Part shown: positions 39,601 to 49,165 of the stretch, one piece after another
Numbering within the stretch: position 1 is the stretch's first letter
Layout of the letters: every line of letters begins with the position of its first letter
DNA from: Albula goreensis
Lineage: Eukaryota > Chordata > Actinopteri > Albuliformes > Albulidae
Assembly (NCBI GenBank): GCA_022829145.1
Contig: CM040743.1
Coordinates: 26,448,646-26,512,645 of the forward strand
Length of the DNA: 64,000 nt
Direction of reading: 5' to 3'
The notes under the pieces: model-generated
The model's database searches: none
What the model was told of the DNA's origin: nothing
What the model saw: only the letters and a program-made list of their open reading frames with translations
Position numbers and translations under genes: made by a program

Positions 39601-40169
39601 TTTAAAATGGCTTAGCCCCTATTTTGTTTCTGTGGAGTCTGAACTTCCGGCCATGATGAGAGGGATAAAGAATAATCTTGGATAAAAGAACATTAAAGAA
39701 TCACATCATTTACACCAATCATCCTTTAAAAATCTTTGACCAACTAGACATGTTGAAAGAAGTGCAAGAGAGAGAGAGAGAGAACTAAAACTGATTAAAA
39801 TTGACTCCTTGATTTATCATTGAAAGAGCGCAATCATTTAAAATCTCAGCACTTCATACATCATGGGCAATCAGCGTTTCCATGGATACGGAAGTGCTGT
39901 CCTGTCATCTGATCCACATGGCTTTGCAGGGGGTTAAATGTCTCAGCGGCTGTCTCATTACCCTGAGAAAGTATTCAAATCACTTCCCCGGGCATGCACT
40001 ACTAATCAATTGCAGGGCCCTTAATGCCAGTAACTACCTTTGCATGCTCTAAACCAATCAGTGTTGTCTTTGATAATATCCAATAGAATCATACACCAGA
40101 TCACTCACTTAATATTTTTACATCAAGAGAAAAATCATGTGAGTAAAGCCTTTTAAAATACCGGTGGGA
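36623..40169. other. intron sequence, no gene
   Basis: Unremarkable. A frame at 37911-38219 (plus) includes a leucine-rich stretch, LSLLWLLLLGEG, that mimics a signal peptide, but it has no supporting signals. A short (AG)n run is at 39766-39782. Confidence 0.4.
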
Positions 40170-40360
40170 AACAGTGGGGAAGCAGTATAGCATAATGGTT
40201 AAGGAGCTGGCCTTGTAACTGATATTACAGGGATTGAGCGAAGAGGCTTCTGTTGTCCCCTTAAGCGAGGTGCTTCATTAAATATTCAGCTGTATAAATG
40301 GACAGTGCTTGATATGTTAACAGCAAGTTGTTCTCGATAAGAAAATCTGATAATTGCCCA
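40170..40360 (+). mobile_element. tRNA-derived SINE, degenerate
   Basis: Starts with a pol III A-box-like TAGCATAATGG (40188-40198) followed by TTAAGGAGCTGGCCTTGTAAC. A decayed B-box region (GGGATTGAGCG) follows, then the common SINE body CCCCTTAAGCGAGGTGCTTC and CAGCTGTATAAATGGACAG. The end, TTCTCGATAAGAAAATCTGATAAT, is a decayed form of the L2-type CTGGATAAGAGCGTCTG tail seen at 3256-3411. The same tail family on both suggests mobilisation by an L2-clade LINE. Confidence 0.75.
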
Positions 40361-43300
40361 CATGTCCACCTTGACATTGCACTCTGTTTCAAGGTGGATT
40401 TATCAAATAATTTATAGTTTAAACAAATACTTAAGCCTCCGCCATCTCTTCATTTTGAATTTTTGTTGCTCATTTCATTAGGTATAGATGTTCTAAATAT
40501 GGGTTAACTCTGATGCTACTGAATCACCTCAGGGTCAATAACGATAAGTTGAACTTAAGTGTTAAGGTAGCTGATAAGAGTGAGTGGTACAGTCTGAACA
40601 GGCTACGGAATGAATCCGCTAGAGAGCAGACAGATGCTCAGCGCATCCTGCCTCTACCTTTAGGATCTCACAGGGGCTTTAACTTCAAACAAAGCTATGG
40701 TGGTCTGCTGTGCCAAAATAAGGAAAAACACTCGGTCAGCAAGTAAACAGATGCAGCCACAATTAATCATTTTCACAGTTCACTTCGGTCCCTGGAAGTC
40801 TTTCAAACCAGATGGTTCCTACCAGAGAGGTCTGTTGGAGAGCCTTGATCAGGGTTTCATTAGTAATTAGAGGCTTTTATAGCAGCAGAGAATTCCAGCA
40901 GAGATAGTATTAACAATAAACTATAATAGTAAAGTTTATTGTTCATAATAATGTTCCAAGGCCAAAGTCACATATTGGGAAATTCAAGCTCAGCTGATTC
41001 AGGGAGAGGGTGTTATGTCCATAGATCACAATCTCAATGTAGAAAGTGAGAGATTGCAAAAGAACACATGTGGAGCTATTACACTCCAGTATAACAAGTT
41101 ATAGCTATGACCCAGATGTTTAATGTTGTTGGTGTGTCAATGTGTACAATAAGAGCCAAATTCAGACCGAGTGTGTTTTCTGTGTAACTCATCACTCGTG
41201 AGAGCTAGAGACTTACATGGAAAATGTACCCAAACACATTGCTAAATTTGGCCCTCAATGTGGAATAAAATTTAAATGTTTCATTTTTGGTTGTACTTTG
41301 AGTCATATGACACTTAAAAATACAAATTTGTACTGTGATATTTCAAACCAGACACTAAAATATGAAACATGATCTGTTTGGTGAGACTTGGGGCAATAAC
41401 ATATTTTACGCCATGAATACCTTGACAAAAATGAATCTGGCACCAAAGTGATTGTGTTCACAACAACGCGTAAATTCACTGAGACATGCAAAATTTTGCA
41501 CCAGGCTTAAATTTACTATTTGCATTATCCTGGGGAAAATTAAATCATTACAATTCATTACATATACATTAAATTGAATGAACACAGAGATGTGTACAGG
41601 AACAGTGAAGGAACTAACCAAAATTAGAAACCATCCAAAAATTCCCATTAAGCTTTTCATGATGTACACAACTTTTACTAACATTAATAAACTTTTCATA
41701 ATGTTCATAAACTCCATCTCAAGACTTCAAAATATATCAATCAAATTATGGTGAGATTATAACCTAATTTTAAAAACAAAATTATATTTAAAACTCATAT
41801 GAACATGAAAATATTCCCAGACACTTCTGGTATAAGGCATTCTCACATCCTTCTCTGCTCTTCACTATCTGCTTATGGGCCATTCCACTTACTCTAACAA
41901 TACTGCAGTTTGATTCACTTACTTAGCAAATAATAACCTCATAACCCTGTATTGTTATTACAGTCCCACCCAAGAGCAACAATGTTTCCAATCTTGATGG
42001 CTTGGCCCCACATTACCAGCATACCTTATCAGACAAAAGGACATTGCAGCTGTTGCATGTTCCTCCTCTCCCAAAAGTAATCACATTCATTTTGATCTGG
42101 AGTAACAGAATCTCCCTTCTGTTACTGCACAACCACTACTAACACCACATAATTCCTTGTTTTAAATATAGCTCTTATTCTTAACCTTTGCACAAGAATG
42201 TACACATTCAAAAATACATCCACACAAATAAAAAAACCCAACAACAATCATCTAGTCATAAGAGTCTTATATCTATTCAACAATACATTATGTAACATAT
42301 AATAAAACACAACACAACCACATGGAGTTATAGCAATTCTCAATCCTGTGATTATATGGACTTCCAATATATTTCTTTAGAGACTGGAACCATTATTATA
42401 GAGACTCTCTACCATTATTAAAATCATTATAACCTCAAAGATCTGTGAAACCACAGCAATTAATACATGGTGCATCTTAATATAGAATAAAATTAAGAAA
42501 AATCCTGGAGGATTAATGGTGTATGCCTCACCACTTAGCAACCACACTCAACTGTCCAATCGCTAAACTACAACATGAAATGGCCTACAGTATTGGAGGA
42601 AAGTTAAAGGCCTGTGACTAAATGATCCTTACAGGCTGGCTCAGCTTGGTTAATCCTTTTCCATCTGGAATTTTATCAATGAATTACATGCTTGGGACCT
42701 GCTTCCAATATAATTATTGGTAAGAGTGAGTTTTCTGCTACTGGGCCAATTAAAGTTTGATAAAAGACCCAAAATTAAAAACCCTGCCATGTACACAGGC
42801 GGTAGATTCGAAAGCTTCAGGGGAATGCAAAATAAACCAATATTAGAACTGAGCAGACGCAGCAGTGTCTTGAACAGATTTAAACGGCCTCTCTTGGCCC
42901 ACTCTACCATTCTGTAAATACAAAATTTCTTTTTACAGAGAGCTGTTTGAGCCAAATGGTGCCATTTTTGCTGCTAATGTCTACCACTTATTGGATCCCT
43001 TAGAGCAGGGGCTAAAGCCTAGAGATTACATGTATTGTCACAGCATGAGTTGAGGAACTCTTTACTTGCAAAGTTTAGGCAAGATGCAAATAATTCCCAG
43101 TAAAAGTACAGTGGGTAACAAGTAGTAATGGGGGAATGAGGTATCATGTGACCAAAAATAGGTGGAACTTTCAATTAAGTGTTTGAGCACATAAAAAGGT
43201 TTTACTCTTCACATCAAAATGCAATGATTATCTCATATCCATGAGATAATGGTAGCATATATTAGCTCCACCCACTTTTTGTTCATCACATAATTTCCTG

Positions 43301-43453
43301 TCACTAGTAAAAAGTAGTTAAAATGTTTCAGTGAAAGCAGAGGAGCTTTAACCCTTTCAGTGAGTGATGTTCCGGTGCTTGACATGATCACTATTTTAAT
43401 GATGTGTTGGCTGTGCATTTGCAAACGTGTCACTGCTGACAGACACGTGGACA
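40361..43453. other. AT-rich intron sequence, no gene
   Basis: No element recognised. A small perfect hairpin (ATTATCTCAT / ATGAGATAAT, 4-base loop) is at 43227-43250 just upstream of the Tc1 element. Confidence 0.4.
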
Positions 43454-44340
43454 TGCACCGATCAGCCATAACATTATGACCACTGACAGGTGAAGTGAAT
43501 AACACTGATTATCTTGTTATCATGGCACCTGTCAGTGGGTGGGATATATTAGGCAGCAAGTGAACATTTTGTCCTCAAAGTTGATATGTGAGAAGCAGGA
43601 AAAATGGGCAAGCATAAGGACTTGAGCGACTTTGACAAGGGCCAAATGGTGATGGCTAGACTGGGTGCCCATGCTGACCCCTGTCCACTGCCGAAAGCGC
43701 CAACAATGGACACGTAAGCATCAGAACTGGACGAAGGTGGCCTGATCTGATGGACCACATTTTCCTTTACATCACGTGGATGGCCGGGTGCGTGTGCAGC
43801 GCTTACCTGGGGAACACATGGCACCAGGATGCACTATGGGAAGAAGACAAGCCGGCGGAGGTAGTGTCATGCTTTGGGCAATGTTCTGCTGGGAAACCTG
43901 GGGTCCTGCCATTCATGTGGATGTTATTTTGACACGTACCAACTACCTAAGCATTGTTGCAGACCATGTACACCCTTTCATGGAAACGAAATTCCCTGAT
44001 GGCAGTGGCCTCTTTCAGCAGGATAATGAGCCCTGCCACAAAGCAAAAATGGTTCAGGAAAGGTTTGAGGAACATGACAATGAGTTCAAGGTGTTGATCT
44101 CAATGCAATCGAGCATCTGTAGGATGTGCTGGACAAACAAGTTTGTTCCATGGAGGCCCCACCTCACAACTCACAGGACATAAAGGATCTGCTGCTAACG
44201 TCTTGGTGCCAGATACCACAGCACACCTTCAGAGGTCTGGTGGAGTCCATGCTTCCACGGGTCAGGGTTGTTTTGGCAGCAAAAGGGGGACCTACACAAT
44301 ATTAGGCAGGTGGTCATAATGTTATGACTGATTGGTGCAC
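43454..44340 (+). mobile_element. Tc1-family transposon with both terminal repeats, internally deleted
   Basis: The left end TGCACCGATCAGCCATAACA (43454 on) and the right end, complement GTGCACCAATCAGTCATAAC, form terminal inverted repeats of about 31 bp with a few mismatches. They run into the shared ATTATGACCAC. The element is about 0.89 kb, shorter than the usual 1.2-1.6 kb. The internal sequence encodes a broken transposase on the plus strand. The flanking TA is decayed on both sides. Confidence 0.9.
43591..44304 (+). pseudogene. Tc1 transposase, deleted and frameshifted
   Basis: Starts MGKHKDLSDFDKGQMVMARL (43602 on), the N-terminal helix-turn-helix start, and is then interrupted by stops. 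The longest open part (43776-44183) has GGGSVMLWAMFCWE, LTRTNYLSIVADHVHPFM and LFQQDNEPCHKAKMVQERF, which includes the second catalytic Asp. After a frameshift near 44100, AIEHL, a stop, then DVLDKQVCSMEAPPHNSQDI and LVESMLPRVRVVLAAKGGPT end at TAG 44302-44304. The residues before IEHL (SPDLNP) are missing and much of the N-terminal half is deleted. Inactive. Confidence 0.85.
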
Positions 44341-44549
44341 ATTGACATAGAGGAATTTCTTTGTTATTTTGGCTAAGAGCCATGGCTGAAGACATGAACA
44401 CAGTGATCTGTAGATTCTGTTGCAGGTTGATCATGTATGCCATTGAAACACTTATCGTGCCATTTGAATTAGAATTTCAATGCAATGGCCAGCTTTTCCC
44501 TGGTCTTTGCGGTCATTCTCACTGAATAGCTCAGAAAATCAAGACATTA

Positions 44550-45110
44550 CGAGGGATGCATGACATTCGTTTTTGCCGATATCCGATATGTCGATAATTT
44601 CATAGTCATTTGGTTGATAAATGGTTTGGTATATGAACAAAAATGCATATTAATTAAAATAAGAAAACATTAATTTGTCAACAGTACAAATTTATTTATA
44701 CAGTTGGAACAACACTGTAATATAACCTATTGGTCCAGAACATTAGGATGCAAGGAAATAAAATAAAAAAGGGCAAAAATGGTATCTTAATCACATTACA
44801 GGCTTAACGTTGTTTGTAGCCTATAATAGTATTTAATTAAAAAACTCAACAATACATAATCAACCTATGCACTCTTATATATAGCTTAGTTGAAAGAATT
44901 ATTTTCATGTATAATATAACATACTGATGGGGCTTACATTCAGCATCCAAATATCTGTGGTAAAGCCAATGTATGTGGCAGTAGCAAGAAGCTTGTCTAT
45001 ATGGCTGAAAATAAGTTTGCAGCTCTTGTAAGGCAACATGTTTGCAGCCTGCCCGTTCTAATTTCATGCATATTTGCACGATTACTGTCGATGCCTCGAT
45101 CTCAGCCATC
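44550..45110 (-). mobile_element. hAT relic with terminal motif and catalytic-core fragment
   Basis: The left edge carries AGGGATGCATGACATTCG followed by GCCGATATCCGATATGTCG, a terminal/subterminal signature of a common fish hAT group. On the minus strand at 44967-44915 the frame reads GFTTDIWMLNVSPISMLYY before a stop, matching the TTDIWS...SPxSMLSLTAQW block with the first catalytic Asp of hAT transposases. Upstream codons (KLERAGCKHVALQELQTYF) are open but I cannot place them. The right boundary is unclear. Confidence 0.65.
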
Positions 45111-46300
45111 CAATCACCGATTGTGTTTCAAAAACTTTCCTTATGTAGATGAGATTACAAGCTACAGTTTGATTTGTCAATTGTTTCTTGAGACTAATGA
45201 CAAGACTTATAAACGTCAAACTCTTTTGCCCACGGCTCATTTTAGAGGACGGGCGGGAAGCGATCATCCAGTAGTCATCTATTACATCATCAAAGGACAG
45301 ATTTGGAGGATTATCTGAGGTAAGAATGCTTTAATATTTGTTATGCGTGTGATTTGACCATGTTTCAAGCCAGAAATGAAGTGTTTGCTGCATCAGTACA
45401 TCAGCAGAAGCAAATGCTATGATCCAGATCCTAACTTGAAAATCTGTGTGTAATTTTCCATAATTATGCTATATTTTTTCAGTTTAGCCAGCTAGCCTGT
45501 CAATCAGTTTGCTGGTTAACAAGTTATTTCGCTAGCTACAGAGTTTACGTCAGCTCAGTGTTGCCATTTTAGCGACTTTGTCACTAGATTTAGCAACTTT
45601 TTGACCTTCCCTAGACACTAAAAATCTTATCTAGAGACTAGCGACAAGTTTGGCAACTTCTCACAACTTTTGCAATCTCCATTCTCATTGCTGAGCACAA
45701 GCAAAAATCACCTTTTACCGATTTGTGAATGACGGCACATCTGCCTTTCCTTGTGCTCTAGCATTGCCCACGTTTATAAAAGTAATGATTTACCTACATA
45801 GAATTAGAATGTAAGTACATTAATTGTCCATTTATATCCCTCAGTTACCTACTTGTGTACCGACAACCAACAACTCCCGACTCCGACTGTTCAAAGAATT
45901 TGTATATTTTTAAGATTTTATGTAGATATTTTAAACTGTTTTGTGTGGATGTGCTCACATCAGTTGGTCAAAATGAACCTAATCTCGCGAAGCCAAATGT
46001 CTCAATGGCAATGCGTTATGAGATTAGGTTCATTTCGGTCAGCTGATGAGAGTTGATGAGAGCAGTTAATTGTTAATAGTTAACAATAATAAAAATAAAA
46101 AACAACAAAAAAATATAAAAAACAACAAAACTTACCCCTACACCATCCCCACCCTTTCCCATACCCACTCCTCCAAAAAAAAAAAAAAAACAACCAAACA
46201 AAATACAGTATCCAACCTGCAAAAACAAAGACAATGGGATGTCGTTGAGATACGTGACGTATTCAGATTAGACATGGTTACGTATTGTGTGCACTCATTT
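45111..46300. other. probable transposon-derived sequence, unassigned
   Basis: Contains a repeat phrase at about 45560-45660 (GTTGCCATTTTAGCGACTTT, TCACTAGATTTAGCAAC) that I recall from fish hAT-related repeats, the inverted repeat at 45961-46045, and an A-rich stretch at 46080-46200. No gene recognised. Confidence 0.4.
45961..46045. repeat. inverted repeat with 16-bp perfect arms
   Basis: AAATGAACCTAATCTC (45971-45986) pairs perfectly with GAGATTAGGTTCATTT (46020-46035) across a 33-base loop. The pairing continues imperfectly outwards for about 10 bases on each side (CAGTTGGTCA / CGGTCAGCTG). Confidence 0.9.
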
Positions 46301-46302
46301 TA

Positions 46303-47640
46303 GTAGGCCTGTACCCGACTTGATTTGGCTGTTCAATACGAAGATTCAACTATTGAATCCTAGATCCATTGGCATGAGTTTCAGTGATGATTTAGACCAC
46401 ATTAACATAGCCTACTGAAATGCAACAGAGTCATGGGACCATATTTTTGAGCATTTAAAAATAAAGACAGCTGCTTATGATGCAAGATTTGAATTGCGGC
46501 CAATTTGAATTGCCCATATACAGGCCTAATGTTGGGCTACCATATGGATTTGTCTGAATAATGAGACAGGCAGCACACTTGTAGGCTATATCTTTTTCAA
46601 TAAAGCTCTTACAGCCTGCTTTTTTTAGAATTTCACTTTAAACATTAAAAACAATGTGTAAATGAATAAAGCAACGAAACTGTTTAAAATAAATTCATGG
46701 CATTTCCCGCTATTAAATAACTGAACAGAATACTTAGGCTTTTATTTTTTCAACAGAATAAATTAGGCTAAATTTATTTTTCTTTAAAAATAAAAGTAGG
46801 CCTGAAAATTAACATAAATTGTTAAAGCACTTTGGTTTCTAATTCATCAATTTTTCTTTTAAAGAAGTCTTCTGATTTGTCTTTAAGGTGCGCATGTTTA
46901 GTCTCCAAATGTCTGCGCAGTTTGGAAGGCTTCATTGCTTCGTTGCTGAGCACAGCCTGGCAAATTACACAAACAGGCTTTGGGAGGAATCCGCCGTTTG
47001 ATAGAAAACCAAATTTAACATAGGTGGGGTCAAAATTTTGAGTAAATGCTTGATACTTTTTTGCCTCTGGCTCCTCTTTTGTATCATTGTATGGAATAAA
47101 TCCAGATGTACTGTACTTGTTTAGAATAAATCATGACGGACATGGATGAAGGACAGCTCAAACTAGCTAGCTAGGAGGTGACACTCGCGACATCTGGAAG
47201 ATGCGACTGAGTGACTGAGTGAAAGCTGGCGACCGTCATTCACTGAAATCCCAAATGTTCATAAACGTTCTAATGTTGCCCGACATTGACGGTTGTCCTT
47301 CACAAAAAGTAGGTATAAACACACTTCAGTACACATAAATTTGACATTATATTGTAGATCAAACAAGGCACATGGGAGACTCGCCGTTTGAAATTCGACG
47401 ACAGTACCCAGCTCCAGCAGTTCCTCTCTTCAACAGAATGTTGCCGTTATGTTCAGTTGTAAATGGAATCTTCAGTGAAGTTGAATGAGCTTACATATTA
47501 ATTTCGAACAGAGATAAGGCCACTTTCACTAGAACTACTTCATAGCCATGCATTATTGTCTTGCATTTACTGGGAAATAATGCACACCCCTCCAGCCAAT
47601 CAGAAAGGAGTATTTAACCAAGACGTGGCATAATGACATA
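46303..47640 (-). mobile_element. hAT-derived block around a BED-finger transposase exon
   Basis: The minus strand carries an N-terminal BED-type finger (listed separately). The left edge, near AGGCCTGTACCCGACTTG, and the right part (AATAATGCACACCCCTCCAG and CCAATCAGAAAGGAGTATTT, about 47575-47625) resemble terminal and subterminal phrases of fish hAT elements. Clear matching terminal repeats were not found, so the limits are approximate. Confidence 0.5.
46831..47116 (-). pseudogene. BED zinc-finger N-terminus of a ZBED5-like hAT transposase
   Basis: The minus-strand frame is open for about 95 codons from 47116. It reads YSTSGFIPYNDTKEEPEAKK, FDPTYVKFGFLSNGGFLPKP, then the finger VCVICQAVLSNEAMKPSKLR, RHLETKHAHLKDKSEDFFKR. 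The C-x2-C ... H-x4-H spacing (CVIC ... HLETKH) and the NExMKPSKLxRHLETKHxxHKDK signature identify the BED/ZBED5-like type. A start codon lies upstream but in a different frame. The catalytic domain does not follow downstream in a recognisable form. It is the same broad type as the relic at 35130-35325. Confidence 0.8.
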
Positions 47641-49076
47641 CAGTCAACTTAAACATTTATAAATGGTATTGCTGTTAATGCTTAAAGACTTTGTAGCTGA
47701 ACAATTCTGAAAAACTCATTATAAACAATGAATGTAGAAGATGCATTAAATGAAATGCATGAACCATGAAAAATATACTCACATTAAAGGTTGCTAAGAA
47801 TACTATCAGTTTATTGCAATCATCTTATAAAGTCAATGGCTGGATCTAGGGTTGTGTGGAATCCATATTCAAATAACCTCAAAGAACACACACTAAAAAT
47901 AACCCGTTTGAAGTACCCTGTGAGAACTGACAGACTGGCCTTACTTTCAGAGAGCATCTGAGTACAGATTCCTTTTTTCACAGTTAGCAGTAATTGTTTT
48001 TGACAGCACATTCCACAATTCTGAAGAAATGTTAGTACTGTGCTATGTATTTGTTAGGTCTAACTGCATTTTGCATCCCCTGCAGTAGTAAATTTATTTG
48101 CGCCTGACATCTTAAAATAATTCAGCCCCAGCAAAGGGAGCTAGTTTGTCTAGTCAGATGTCATTTGTTATTTGCCATCATTCTCTACTTCAGTACTTTG
48201 GGGCAGAAAGGATGAGCACACATCTGCACATGAAGCGAACAAAACCTCAATATCTATGTAAAACCTGGTAAATACAAGACTGTGGTCATATTGCTTGTTT
48301 GTTGCATATATGCATATGTGCATACTGGTATTTGTGTATTAATCTTTGTGTGTGTGAGTCTTTGTACAAATTTTATGAAGGATGTCCATGTGTGAATATG
48401 AATGTGTGAGTATTTGAGTGCATGTGGATGTGTTCAAGCATGCGTGCATGTATTTCTGCTTATATATGTATGAATCTATGCATGTGTTTGTGCATGTTGA
48501 GTATGTGTTTGTATTAATTTACCAGTGAAATGGAAATCATCTAGCATTGTGTTTCTGTCTTCTTTATGGAAATGCCATTTGCTGTACCATAGGAATTCAA
48601 ACATGCCTGTGAAAACCACAGGAAAGCAGCATGCAGCCATAGCACCCAGCAAAAAACCATGGCAGCAAGGATAATTAATTCATGGATTTGCAGATAATGA
48701 CAGAACAAGCTGTGTCATTAAAACATCTTTACAATAGAAAAGTTGGAATAATACCAGAACAGAGAAAGATATCTGTTTGCTGACCATGCAAAAGTGGTTA
48801 ATGCTGTATTTATATTTCAAATTTATATATATATTTTTTAGTTTTTTTAAAGATTGTTTTGTTTAGTTTTTTGTCTTTATTTACAAAACTTGCCTTACAG
48901 GAAGTTAAAAAATCACTCATTTAAGCATGCTGCAGTCTAAGGCCATATTTGACATAAAAATCAGATCTGGCCAACAATTGGAATTTTCCATGCTGACTCA
49001 TTATTTAGGATGACCACAGACATGGGACATGGGGATTGGGGTGCAAAAACAGGTGAATTTTCAATACCGCACTGAC
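47641..49076. other. intron sequence with TG-rich tract
   Basis: 48300-48515 is rich in TGTGTG / GCATGTAT / TATATG runs (low complexity). Otherwise unremarkable. Confidence 0.5.
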
Positions 49077-49165
49077 CTTTTTGTGCTAAACATCTCCTCG
49101 ACGTCTCGATTTGGCTGCTCGGAAGGAATTTGAGGACGAGGTAAGACGTGGGAGCCTTCTGGGAT
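49077..49165 (-). CDS. oxr1: candidate upstream (alternative) coding exon of oxr1
   Basis: This 89-bp segment has a strong minus-strand acceptor (GCATCTTCCTCTCCACAG) and a good donor (AAAAAG|GTCAGT). Read from its first base it is open for 29 codons plus two bases. The translation includes IPEGSHVLPRPQIPSEQ and NRDVEEMFSTK. The two leftover bases AG join the single G opening the 12.6-kb exon to make an Arg codon, giving ...FSTKR followed by LKKKSQSVDI. Many more CpGs than in the surrounding intron also suggest selected sequence. An ATG at 49091-49093 with G at -3 could start translation if the exons further upstream are non-coding. I do not recall this peptide from a described OXR1 isoform; the mammalian alternative I know starts MSVSNLSW, and I did not find a match for that here. 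A second frame is also open, so phase matching is the main support. Confidence 0.55.

Larger units (their letters stand above)
12798..49076 (-). other. putative oxr1 intron (between the 49.1-kb and 12.6-kb exons)
   Basis: About 36 kb, bounded by a donor at 49076 and an acceptor ending at 12798 on the minus strand. It holds most of the transposon relics listed separately. Long first introns are usual for OXR1 in vertebrates. The boundary depends on the 49.1-kb exon being real. Confidence 0.5.

Noticed and set aside
41406-41717. 103-codon hydrophobic minus-strand frame that could be a membrane protein
   Set aside because: Hydrophobicity follows from AT-rich composition; no start context, splice sites or recognisable family.
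49019-49021. Minus-strand ATG beginning MSVVILNNESAW as a possible counterpart of the mammalian MSVSNLSW start of OXR1
   Set aside because: It lies downstream of the candidate exon, in the intron, the residues diverge after MSV, and no donor in the right phase follows.
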